Source of the DNA: Anaerolineae bacterium
Lineage (GTDB): Bacteria; Chloroflexota; Anaerolineae; Aggregatilineales; Phototrophicaceae
Direction: 5' to 3'
Length of the DNA: 63,649 nucleotides
Assembly (NCBI GenBank): GCA_013360465.1
Contig: JABWBO010000022.1
Location: 1 to 63,649, forward strand
The position numbers were made by a program, and so were the translations under genes. Below the pieces are notes generated by a model. That model made no database searches. It was not told the origin of the DNA and worked only from the letters and a program-made list of their open reading frames with translations. This document shows, piece by piece, positions 25,093 to 33,387 of this stretch (position 1 is its first letter; every line of letters begins with the position of its first letter).

Positions 25093-25926
25093 ATGTTTGC
25101 CAATAGACGAACCCAGTCCTCGATACCCAGTTACATCGTCCTGATCCTGCTGGCGATCTTCGCCCTGGCGCCGCTGGTCATCCTGGCGATGAACTCCGTC
25201 AAATCGACACCGGAGATCGGCAGAAACCCGATCGGCTTACCGGAAAATGTCCTGTTCGAGAATTTCACCGAAGCCTGGGAAGAGGGCAACTACGCCGTCA
25301 CCACGCGCAACAGCATCATCCTGACCGTCAGCACCATCGCCGGCACGCTGACCATCGCCGGGCTGGCGGCGTTCGCGCTGGCGCGTCTGAAACTCAAGGG
25401 CGCCAACCTGATCGCCTTCTACTTCCTGGTCGGGACCAGCGTCCCGGCGCAGCTGTTCATGATCCCGCTGTTCTTCGTCTGGCGGGAGATCGGGCTGGTC
25501 AACACCCACATCGGGCTGATCATCATCTATTGCGCCCTTTACGCGCCTTTCGCTACCTATCTGCTGCGCTCCTATATGGTGGCGCTGCCGGAAGAGTTCG
25601 TCGAGGCGGCGAAGATCGACGGCGCGTCCAACTGGCACGTCTTCCGCCACATCATCATGCCGCTGTCCTGGCCCGGCTTCCTGACGGCGGGGCTGGTGAT
25701 CGGCTTGAACGTCTGGAACGAGTTCCTGTTCGCCGTCACCTTCCTGCCGGGCACGGAAAACCGCCCGATTGCCACCAGCCTGTTCGCTTTCCAGCAGCGC
25801 TTCGGGCGCGACTGGGGGCTGACCAGCGCCGGTTCGGTCATCATGGTGCTGCCGATCATCGTGCTGTTCCTGCTGCTTCAGCGGCGCTTCATCGAAGGTC
25901 TGACCCAGGGCGGACTCAAAGCCTGA
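25093..25926 (+). CDS. Sugar ABC transporter permease, MalG/UgpE type (importer 3)
   Basis: 277 residues, six predicted spans (YIVLILLAIFALAPLVILAM first). The EAA loop reads VEAAKIDGASNWHVFRHII followed by MPLSWP, and the C-terminus QRRFIEGLTQGGLK is the usual MalG-type ending. The start lies 3 bp after the preceding permease stop and the next gene begins 30 bp after its end, so it is mid-operon. Confidence 0.88.
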   Translation: MFANRRTQSSIPSYIVLILLAIFALAPLVILAMNSVKSTPEIGRNPIGLPENVLFENFTEAWEEGNYAVTTRNSIILTVSTIAGTLTIAGLAAFALARLKLKGANLIAFYFLVGTSVPAQLFMIPLFFVWREIGLVNTHIGLIIIYCALYAPFATYLLRSYMVALPEEFVEAAKIDGASNWHVFRHIIMPLSWPGFLTAGLVIGLNVWNEFLFAVTFLPGTENRPIATSLFAFQQRFGRDWGLTSAGSVIMVLPIIVLFLLLQRRFIEGLTQGGLKA

Positions 25927-25956
25927 AGCCCTGCCCTGCCATAAGAAAGGCATTTC

Positions 25957-28122
25957 ATGTCACTGCCATCGGATTATCTGGAACGAGTTTATGCGGGTGT
26001 GCTGGGCAAGATCATCGGCGTCTATCTGGGGCGTCCCTTCGAGATGTGGGACTACGAGATCATCATGGAGCATCTGGGCGAGATCAACTACTACGTCCAT
26101 GAGAAGCTCGATGTCCCGCTGATCGTCACCGACGACGACATCTCCGGCACTTTCACCTTCGTGCGCGCCCTCGCCGATTACGGCTTTCGGCGCGACGTGA
26201 GCGCGCGGCAGATCGGGCATACCTGGCTGAACTACATCATCGAGGAGCAGACTATCCTGTGGTGGGGCGGCATGGGCAACTCCACCGAACATACCGCCTA
26301 TCTGCGCCTCAAGTCCGGCATCGAAGCGCCGCGCAGCGGGTCCATCGCCACCAACGGCAAGGTCGTGGCGGAACAGATCGGCGCGCAGATCTTCATCGAC
26401 GGCTGGGGCATGGTCGCGCCCGGCGACCCGGAGCTGGCAGCCGATTTCGCGCGACGCGCCGGCAGCGTCAGCCATGACGGCGAAGCTCTCTACGGCGCGC
26501 AGGTGATCGCCGCGATGGAGGCGCAGGCGTTCGTCGAATCGGACCTCAACAAGCTGATCGATACCGCCGTCTCGCTGATCCCCAAGAATTCGGTCATCTA
26601 CCGGATGATCAGCGACATCCGCGAGTGGCACGCCGAGCTGCCCGACTGGCACAAAGGGCGCGAGATGATCGCCGCCCATTACGGCAACGACAAGTACGGC
26701 GGCAACTGCCACATGGTCCCCAATCACGGGCTGATCGTCTTCTCGCTGCTGTACGGCGACGACGACTTCCAGAAATCGCTCAAGATCGTCAACACCTCCG
26801 GGTGGGATACCGACTGCAATTCCGGCAACGTCGGCTGCCTGCTGGGTATCAAGAACGGGCTGGCAGCCATCAACCAGGGTCCCGACTGGCGTGGTCCGGT
26901 CGGCGACCGGCTCTATCTGCCCACCGCCGACGGCGGACGCGCCATCAGCGATGCCGTCAGCGAGACGGTGACGCTGGTCAACGCCGGGCGGGCGCTGCAA
27001 GGACTGGAACCGATCAAGCCAAAGGGAGGGGCGCGCTTCCATTTCGAGCTGCCCGGCTCGGTGCAGGGATTTGGCAGCGAAGATACGCCTTCGGCGCGGG
27101 GCGTCGTCACCCTGGAAAACGTCGAAGGTTTCAGCACCGCCGGCGAACGCGCGCTGGCGCTGCACTATCGCGGGCTGGCTCCGGGACGGGTTGGCAGGGT
27201 CGAGACGCCGACGTTCATCCCGTCGCGCGAAGTCGCACGCTACTTCGAAAGGCGCGGCTACCGGCTGCTGGCTTCGCCCACCCTGTATTCCGGTCAGGCG
27301 CTGCGTGCGCGGGTCACTGCCGCGCCGACCAACGCCCAGCCGGTGCGCCTCAGCCTCTACATCAAGCACTACGACATCCAGGAAGCGCTGGTCGTCCTCA
27401 ACAGCCCCTGGTGCGACCTCGCCGCCGGCGCTGCCCAGGAGATCGCCTGGGAAGTTCCCAACACGCAGGGCTACCCCATCGCCTTCGCCGGCGTCGAGCT
27501 TCAGGGCGCGTTGGGGCAGTCGGGCACGGTCTATCTGGACTGGCTCACCTGGGATGGCACGCCCCGGATCACCCTCGACCGCCCGTATACACGCGACTTC
27601 AACCGCATCACGCGGGGGACCGTGCCGACGATGTGGAAGCAGGCATGGATCGACGGGTTCGACAATCACGACCGGCTCGCTCCGATGGACTTCTGGCCCG
27701 AACCCTACCGTCTGATCCAGAATCGCGGGCGCGGACTACTGATTCAGGGGACGCGCGAGTGGACCGATTATCAGGTCAAGGTGAGCATGACGCCGCATCT
27801 CTGTCAGGCGGGCGGCGTGGCGGTTCGCGTGCAGGGCATGATGCGCTACTACGCCATGCTGATCGACCGCGATAAAGCGCGCCTCGTCCGGGCATTCGAA
27901 GGCAAGGATACGGTACTCGCCGAGGTGGACGGCGGATGGCACTTCGGGTCAACCTACGAATTGATCCTCAAAGTGCAGGGCAGTCGGCTGGTCGGCATCG
28001 TCGATGGCGGAGAAATCCTCAGCGCCGAGGACCCGGACAACCTGTTCACAGGCGGCGGAATCGCCCTGGTCGGCGAAGTCGGACGCATCGGGGTGCATCA
28101 CGTCGAGGTGGGACCGGTGTAG
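25957..28122 (+). CDS. ADP-ribosylglycohydrolase-family protein with a long C-terminal extension
   Basis: 721 residues. Residues 1-350 form an all-alpha ADP-ribosylglycohydrolase domain with both metal-binding motifs (TDDDISGTF, about residue 57, and GWDTDCNSGN, about 285). The remaining 370 residues are beta-rich. Part (VSMTPHLCQAGGVAVRVQG) looks like a concanavalin/LamG-like or DUF1080-type domain, which suggests carbohydrate contact. Classical family members remove ADP-ribose from proteins, but members lying in sugar operons probably act on N- or O-ribosides or other glycosides. AAGAAAGG precedes the start. It is the last gene of the LacI/importer 3 unit. No signal peptide, so cytoplasmic. 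Confidence 0.82.
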   Translation: MSLPSDYLERVYAGVLGKIIGVYLGRPFEMWDYEIIMEHLGEINYYVHEKLDVPLIVTDDDISGTFTFVRALADYGFRRDVSARQIGHTWLNYIIEEQTILWWGGMGNSTEHTAYLRLKSGIEAPRSGSIATNGKVVAEQIGAQIFIDGWGMVAPGDPELAADFARRAGSVSHDGEALYGAQVIAAMEAQAFVESDLNKLIDTAVSLIPKNSVIYRMISDIREWHAELPDWHKGREMIAAHYGNDKYGGNCHMVPNHGLIVFSLLYGDDDFQKSLKIVNTSGWDTDCNSGNVGCLLGIKNGLAAINQGPDWRGPVGDRLYLPTADGGRAISDAVSETVTLVNAGRALQGLEPIKPKGGARFHFELPGSVQGFGSEDTPSARGVVTLENVEGFSTAGERALALHYRGLAPGRVGRVETPTFIPSREVARYFERRGYRLLASPTLYSGQALRARVTAAPTNAQPVRLSLYIKHYDIQEALVVLNSPWCDLAAGAAQEIAWEVPNTQGYPIAFAGVELQGALGQSGTVYLDWLTWDGTPRITLDRPYTRDFNRITRGTVPTMWKQAWIDGFDNHDRLAPMDFWPEPYRLIQNRGRGLLIQGTREWTDYQVKVSMTPHLCQAGGVAVRVQGMMRYYAMLIDRDKARLVRAFEGKDTVLAEVDGGWHFGSTYELILKVQGSRLVGIVDGGEILSAEDPDNLFTGGGIALVGEVGRIGVHHVEVGPV

Positions 28123-28188
28123 GTAGAAGCTCGCTCTGGACCTACACGCCGTTCCCCGCGTGGGCGGGCGCGCAGCAGACGACAAGGG

Positions 28189-28227
28189 ATGGGTGGGCGA
28201 GGAGCGTCGTGCGGCTCGCTCACCCAT
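28189..28227. terminator. Bidirectional stem-loop between convergent genes
   Basis: ATGGGTGGGCGAG (28189-28201) pairs with CTCGCTCACCCAT (28215-28227), 13 bp with one wobble. It lies between the 3' ends of the ADP-ribosylglycohydrolase gene and the ArsR-type gene. No T-run on either side. Confidence 0.5.
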
Positions 28228-28232
28228 AGGCT

Positions 28233-28847
28233 TCAGCCAGGCGGAGTCTCGTCGTCGGGCGTCACCCAATACGACTGCCCGCCCTTCTCGCGGCGCAGAT
28301 AGCCCATATCGACCAGATCGCGCCGGAGCGTGGCGAAATCGCTGTGGAAGCGCTGGATGATGCTGTTCACTTCCCGCTCGGTGTAGGTGCGATCCTTCTC
28401 GAACTGCCCCGCCAGCCAGCGTAGGATCACCAGCTGCTTGCTGCGCTTGGACGGAATCTGCCGCAGCTGCCCGGCGAACACGTATTCCCGCAGAATCTTC
28501 TTGTCGGCGGCGCTCATATCCAGCGAGGCGACCCAGTCGTCGTCCGCCGCTTGCACGGCGCTCGGCGCGCCCTGTTCCATCTCAGCGACCTGCGCCTTGA
28601 AGCGCTGAAGCGCCTCCGGGTTCAGCCGGTAGAAGTGCTGGTTCGCCTCCATACGCAGCGCGATCAAGCCGATCGCCCGCAGTTTCGACAGATGATGCGA
28701 AACGGTCGGTTCGCTCAGGGCAAGCGCCGCCGCCAGGTCTTTGACGTTGCTTTCGCCGCGCGCCAGGATGCGCACGATCTTCAACCGCGCCGGGTCCGCC
28801 AGCGCTTTGAAGCTGAACACCAGGCTCATCGGGTCATAAAGCGCCAT
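28233..28847 (-). CDS. ArsR-type winged-helix regulator with C-terminal DUF2087
   Basis: 204 residues. Residues 5-80 are an ArsR-like winged helix (SFKALADPARLKIVRILARG, with recognition helix SEPTVSHHLSKLRAIGLI). Residues 115-195 match DUF2087 (ILREYVFAGQLRQIPSKRSK, then TEREVNSIIQRFHSDFATLR), a module usually attached to such regulators or standing alone. No metal-binding cysteine cluster is seen, so the effector is unknown. A near-perfect GGAGGA precedes the ATG. Its promoter overlaps a repeated element, pointing to autoregulation. It is divergent from the GH38 gene, a plausible second target. Confidence 0.88.
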   Translation of the reverse strand: MALYDPMSLVFSFKALADPARLKIVRILARGESNVKDLAAALALSEPTVSHHLSKLRAIGLIALRMEANQHFYRLNPEALQRFKAQVAEMEQGAPSAVQAADDDWVASLDMSAADKKILREYVFAGQLRQIPSKRSKQLVILRWLAGQFEKDRTYTEREVNSIIQRFHSDFATLRRDLVDMGYLRREKGGQSYWVTPDDETPPG

Positions 28848-28872
28848 AGAGTCCTCCTTTCATGCATGACAT

Positions 28873-28912
28873 TCATCTAATTCGATTATCATCAAATTAG
28901 ACAGTCTGTCAA
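28873..28912 (-). promoter_or_regulatory. Promoter and overlapping operator of the ArsR/DUF2087 gene
   Basis: On the minus strand TTGACA (28907-28912) and GATAAT (28885-28890) are 16 bp apart, 38 bp upstream of the ATG. TCATCTAATTCGA (28873-28885) and TCATCAAATTAGA (28889-28901) are direct repeats with a 16-bp period; TCTAATT (28876-28882) and AATTAGA (28895-28901) are also inverted. The repeats cover the -10 box and most of the spacer. Confidence 0.65.
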
Positions 28913-29000
28913 GAGGCTGCGCGCTGGCGTTTCCGCGCGGATCGCGGTTTAATCGAGCGACTCACCAGCGCTGCGCTGCTTTCAGGAGTACCTGATCACC

Positions 29001-32000
29001 ATGTTCCCGACCTTCAAACAACGGCTCGACACCCTGCGCACGCGGCTGCGCACGCTCACGCCGCTGATTCATGCCCGTACGCACCCGCTCGCCCCGCTCG
29101 AATACCGCCCTGCCGGCGCGTCCCGGTGGACGCCCATCCCACCCGGTTCCTACTGGGGGACCTGGCAGACGCCGTTCGAGATGCGCGGCGGCTATGCGCT
29201 GCCGCAATCCTGGAAAACAAGTGAGCGAGTCGCCCTGTACCTGCCCATCGGCAGTTCGGCGGAGTTCATGCACCCCGAAGCGCTGATCCTGATCGACGAC
29301 GCGCCGCTGGCGGCGGTGGATATGAATCACCAGATGTTCATCCTGCCGCGCGCCTGCAAAGGACGGGGCGAACACCGCCTGCTGCTGCGCGGTTGGACCG
29401 GGTTGGGCGGTTCGCTGGAGGGCGATTTCCAGCAGCGGCTGTACATGGGACAACCGGCGCTGATCATCCACGACGAGGCGATGAGCCGCTTCATCACGCT
29501 GGCGCGCACCGCCCTCGAGACCATTGAGACGCTGGACGAGAACCAGCCGGCGAAATACGATCTGCTGACGGCACTGGAAGCGGCGTTCGCAGCAGTCGAC
29601 AGCCGCCACCCGATGCGCGCCACCGCCGCCAGCATCCCGGCAGCCTATGAACGGCTTCGACAGGGGATCGCCGAAGCCGGCGCGCCGCATCCGCTCACGC
29701 TGCACGCCGCCGGGCACGCGCACATCGACACCGCCTGGCTGTGGACGACCGAGACGACGCGCGGCAAGGTGGCGCGGACCTTTCACAGCGTCCTGCACCT
29801 GATGGACGAGTACCCGGAGTACCTGTTCTCGGCGAGTCAGCCGCAGCTCTACGAGTACTTCCGCCAGGCGCACCCGGAAAGCTTCGCCCGCCTTCAGCAG
29901 CGCGTCAAACAGGGACGCTGGGAGCCGCTGGGCGGCATGTGGATCGAGTCCGACTGCAACATCACCGGCGCGGAAAGCCTGGTGCGCCAGTTCATACTCG
30001 GTCGGCAGTTCTTCCGTCAATACTTCGGTGAAGACGCCGCCTCGCCGGTCTTCTTCCTGCCCGACGCCTTCGGGTTTCCCGCGTCGCTGCCGCAGATCGC
30101 CGCGCTGGCGGGCATGGAATATTTCTTCACCATCAAGCTGCGCTGGAACGAGGTCAACGATTTCCCGCACGACACCTTCTGGTGGCAGGGCATCGACGGC
30201 ACGCGCCTGCTGGCGCACATGAGTACCGTCCCCTGGGCGGGCAGGGTTCACGAGGCGGCGACCTATAACGCCGAGCCGCGTCCGGCGGCGGCGCTCCATG
30301 CCTGGATCAAGCTGAAGGACAAACGCCAGCGCGATGTGCTGATGGCGTACGGTTGGGGCGACGGCGGCGGCGGTCCCAACCGCGACATGCTCGACTCGCT
30401 GCGGGCGATGCGGGAATTCCCGGCGCTGCCCCGGCATCAGCCGAGCCGCGTCCTCGATCTCTTCCGCCGGCTGAAAGACAAGTACGGCGAAAGCGCCGCG
30501 ACCTGGAAGGGCGAGCTGTATCTGGAAACGCACCAGGGTACGCTCAGCAGCCAGACCCGCATCAAGCGCTGGAACCACGACTGCGAGACGCTGCTGCACG
30601 ACGCCGAGTTCCTCGCCGCCTACGCCAGCCTGATCGACCCCGACTACCACTATCCGCACGGCGAATTCAACTGGGCGTGGCAGATCGTCTGTCTGCACCA
30701 GTTCCACGATATCCTGCCCGGCAGCAGCATCAACGCGGTCTACCTGGAAGCCGGACCGCGCGTCCAGCAGGTCATGGAGCGCATCAGCGCGGTCAAGCGG
30801 GCGGCGCTGGAAGTCATCGCCGCGCAGTTCGACGGCGACCTGCTGGCGATCAACACGATCAGCCGCCCGCGCCACGACCTGCTGGCGCTGCCGAAGACGC
30901 CCTCCAGCCACTATGCTCTGGCGGACGGCGGCAGTCTGCTGGAGCAGGACACGGAAGCCGGGCGGCTGCTGGAAGTCGATGTCCCGCCGCTGGGGGTCAC
31001 CCCGTTGAAGAAGGTAACGCGGGCAAAGCGCGCCGCTAAGCCGGTCCACGCCGAACCGGGAGTCCTGGAAAACGCTCACCTGCGGGTCGAGTTCGACGAG
31101 TCGGGGCGGATCACCCGGCTGCGCGACAAGACGAGCCAGCGCGAACTGATCCCCGCCGGGCGCGCCGCCAACCGGCTCGCCGTCTACGAAGATCGCCCGG
31201 CGAACTACCCCGCCTGGAACATCGACCCGACCCTGGGCAGCCCGACCGCCTTCGCCGAAATGGCGGAGCCGCCGCGCGTGGTCGAAAGCGGCGCGCTGGT
31301 CGGCACGCTCGAATTCAGGCTGAAGGCGATGGGCAGCAGCATCACGCAGCGCGTCTCGCTGCGCAGCGTCTCGGAATACGGCTCGCACCTGCAGTACGGC
31401 GGTATGGACCTTCTCTTCGAGACGGAGATCGACTGGCTGGACCGCTTCGCTCTGCTCAAAGCCGAATTCCCGCTCGATATCCAGGCGGATGAAGCCGACT
31501 ACGGCATCCAGTGGGGGCGGGTCAGTCGTTCCACCGGCACGAACACGACATGGGACGCTGCCCGCTGGGAAGTTGCCCATCACGGCTGGATATCCATCGC
31601 CGACGAAGGGGTGAGCATCACCCTCTTCGACGACGGCATCTATGGCAGTCTGGTGCGCGACGGGGTGATGGCGCTGACGCTGGTCAAACAGGGCGGCTGG
31701 CCCGACGCGGACGGCGATGCCGGGCTGCGCCGGATGCGCTATGGGCTGGCGATCCGAAGCCTGCTGTTCCGCCGTGACCAGTCACAGCCGGCATACGAAC
31801 TGAATCACCCGCTGATCGCTGTGCCGATCCGCCGGCGCGCGGGGGGCAGACCGCAGGCAGCGCCTCCGACCGCGCTGATCGAACACCTGACCGGCGCGAT
31901 TATCGAGACCGTGAAGCGCAGCGAGGATGATCAGGCGCTCGTCTTCCGCCTGTACGAGTCCACCGGCGCGCCGCACAAAATCGACATCACGTTCGGCTTC

Positions 32001-32138
32001 CCGGTGGAATCGGCGCAGAAGACTGATTTGTACGAGACGCCGCTGGAAGAACTCGCGCTGCGCGCCGACCAGCGCACCGTTGATCTGGCGCTGCATCCGT
32101 TCGAGATCGTCACGCTGCGGGTCGTGCCGAAGCGCTAA
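29001..32138 (+). CDS. Alpha-mannosidase, glycoside hydrolase family 38
   Basis: 1045 residues, normal for the bacterial cytosolic family. The zinc-binding motif GHAHIDTAWLW is near residue 239, the nucleophile is probably the Asp in IESDCNITG near 316, and LPDAFGFPASLPQI lies beyond it; a helical segment and large beta-domains make up the C-terminal half. It hydrolyses terminal alpha-mannosides with retention, using Zn2+. No signal peptide, so it would act on imported mannosides. Its start has AGGAG about 11 nt upstream. It is transcribed alone, divergent from the ArsR/DUF2087 gene and convergent with SIS/ROK genes, and ends at repeat copy D. Confidence 0.92.
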   Translation: MFPTFKQRLDTLRTRLRTLTPLIHARTHPLAPLEYRPAGASRWTPIPPGSYWGTWQTPFEMRGGYALPQSWKTSERVALYLPIGSSAEFMHPEALILIDDAPLAAVDMNHQMFILPRACKGRGEHRLLLRGWTGLGGSLEGDFQQRLYMGQPALIIHDEAMSRFITLARTALETIETLDENQPAKYDLLTALEAAFAAVDSRHPMRATAASIPAAYERLRQGIAEAGAPHPLTLHAAGHAHIDTAWLWTTETTRGKVARTFHSVLHLMDEYPEYLFSASQPQLYEYFRQAHPESFARLQQRVKQGRWEPLGGMWIESDCNITGAESLVRQFILGRQFFRQYFGEDAASPVFFLPDAFGFPASLPQIAALAGMEYFFTIKLRWNEVNDFPHDTFWWQGIDGTRLLAHMSTVPWAGRVHEAATYNAEPRPAAALHAWIKLKDKRQRDVLMAYGWGDGGGGPNRDMLDSLRAMREFPALPRHQPSRVLDLFRRLKDKYGESAATWKGELYLETHQGTLSSQTRIKRWNHDCETLLHDAEFLAAYASLIDPDYHYPHGEFNWAWQIVCLHQFHDILPGSSINAVYLEAGPRVQQVMERISAVKRAALEVIAAQFDGDLLAINTISRPRHDLLALPKTPSSHYALADGGSLLEQDTEAGRLLEVDVPPLGVTPLKKVTRAKRAAKPVHAEPGVLENAHLRVEFDESGRITRLRDKTSQRELIPAGRAANRLAVYEDRPANYPAWNIDPTLGSPTAFAEMAEPPRVVESGALVGTLEFRLKAMGSSITQRVSLRSVSEYGSHLQYGGMDLLFETEIDWLDRFALLKAEFPLDIQADEADYGIQWGRVSRSTGTNTTWDAARWEVAHHGWISIADEGVSITLFDDGIYGSLVRDGVMALTLVKQGGWPDADGDAGLRRMRYGLAIRSLLFRRDQSQPAYELNHPLIAVPIRRRAGGRPQAAPPTALIEHLTGAIIETVKRSEDDQALVFRLYESTGAPHKIDITFGFPVESAQKTDLYETPLEELALRADQRTVDLALHPFEIVTLRVVPKR

Positions 32139-32151
32139 GAAACCCTTCTGA

Positions 32152-32235
32152 CCTCACCCCTCAATCCCCTCTCCATGCCGGCAAGCGAAGCTTGCACGGA
32201 GAGGGGAAGCTAAGCGCAGCGCAGCAGGGGTGAGG
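32152..32235. repeat. Palindromic dispersed repeat, copy D
   Basis: CCTCACCCC and GGGGTGAGG bound a stem of CCCCTCTCC and GGAGAGGGG. Instead of the aatt loop this copy has an inserted hairpin, GCAAGC-gaa-GCTTGC. It fills the gap between the convergent GH38 and SIS genes, where it may also act as a two-way terminator. Confidence 0.75.
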
Positions 32236-32242
32236 TTTCATC

Positions 32243-33280
32243 TCAGACCGTGTTCGTCACCTTGGTCAGCCCGCGCGGCTGATCGACCGGAAGCCCTTTC
32301 ATCATCGCCAGATTCATGGCGAAGACCTGCCCCGGCATGACCGAGAGGATCGGGCTGAGCCATTCCGGCACGTCCGCCGGGATGGGCAGCAGGCGCTGAG
32401 TCAGCGCCGACAGCGATGGATCGTTGGTCACTGCCAGACACTCCGCGCCGCGTTCGTTCAGCTTGACCAGCAGGTCGCGCTGCTGCTCGAAAGTTCTGCC
32501 CGCCGGGGCGACCACCAGCACCGGGAAGCCCGGCAGGATGGTGGCGATGGGTCCGTGCCGGAAATCCGCCTCGCTGTAACCCTCGGCGGAGATGTAGCAC
32601 AGTTCCTTGACCTTCAGGCTGATCTCGAAGGCAGTGCAGTAGTTGTAACCACGTCCGATCACGGCGTAACGCTCCATATAGCGGTAGCGCTGTCCCCACT
32701 GCGAGGTCGAGGCAGCGTGATCGAGCGTCGTCTGCGCCCAGGCGGGGAGATTTTCCAGCGCCGCCCACATCTCGGCGTCGTCCGCCAGCGCCGCCGCCAA
32801 CAGGGCGAACGCCGTCAGTTCCGCCGTGTAGGTCTTGGTCGCCGCGACGCTCTTCTCTTTGCCGGCATTCAGCGGGATGTGCCAGTCCGCCGCCTGCGCC
32901 AGCGGCGACTCCGGGTCATTGGTGATGGTCAGCGTCAGCGCGCCCTGCGCCCGCGCGTCGGCGATGACCTGGCGCACATCTTCCGGCTGCCCCGACTGCG
33001 ACACGCCGACCACCAGCGCCCGGCTCATGCGCGGCGGCGAATCGTACAGGGTATGCACCGAAGGGGTCGCCAGCGCCACCAGCAGCCCGGTATGAATGGC
33101 GAAAGCATATTGGGCATAGCGCGCCGCGTTGTCTGATGTGCCGCGCGCGGCGATCAGGACGTACGCCGGGTCAAAGGCGCGGATCGCCGAGGCAATCTGT
33201 CGAACGTAGTCGCGCTGGGTGTTCACCAGACGGTCGATCACCGCCGGCTGTTCGGCGATCTCGTACTCCAATTCGGTCAT
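32243..33280 (-). CDS. Double SIS-domain sugar-phosphate isomerase/deaminase
   Basis: 345 residues with two SIS domains (about 40-165 and 200-325): VLIAARGTSDNAARYAQYAF, VVGVSQSGQPEDV and VIGRGYNYCTAFEISLKVKE. The pattern is that of the isomerase half of GlmS, also seen in NagB-II, AgaS and FrlB-type enzymes, without the glutaminase domain. Expected reactions are deamination/isomerisation of glucosamine- or galactosamine-6-phosphate; the substrate cannot be assigned. AAGGAAC precedes the start. It lies 107 bp after the ROK kinase gene on the same strand, fitting phosphorylation followed by isomerisation of an amino sugar. Confidence 0.85.
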   Translation of the reverse strand: MTELEYEIAEQPAVIDRLVNTQRDYVRQIASAIRAFDPAYVLIAARGTSDNAARYAQYAFAIHTGLLVALATPSVHTLYDSPPRMSRALVVGVSQSGQPEDVRQVIADARAQGALTLTITNDPESPLAQAADWHIPLNAGKEKSVAATKTYTAELTAFALLAAALADDAEMWAALENLPAWAQTTLDHAASTSQWGQRYRYMERYAVIGRGYNYCTAFEISLKVKELCYISAEGYSEADFRHGPIATILPGFPVLVVAPAGRTFEQQRDLLVKLNERGAECLAVTNDPSLSALTQRLLPIPADVPEWLSPILSVMPGQVFAMNLAMMKGLPVDQPRGLTKVTNTV

Positions 33281-33387
33281 TGCGCTGTTCCTTTTCCATC
33301 GTCTCGACGTAGTAAAGAGTCGTCACGCCCGCCACCTTGTAGACTTGAGCCGCTGGCTCGAGCGTTGAAAAGAACCAAAAGCCTACC

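Noticed and set aside
25960-27669. 569-codon minus-strand frame opposite the ADP-ribosylglycohydrolase gene
   Set aside because: Composition typical of a GC-rich shadow; the plus-strand frame has intact family motifs.
28962-31583. 873-codon open frame on the minus strand opposite the GH38 gene
   Set aside because: It is antisense to a gene with clear family motifs, its product is Arg/Gln/Asp-rich and low in hydrophobic strands, and no ribosome site or known motif is seen. High GC content keeps stop codons rare in shadow frames.
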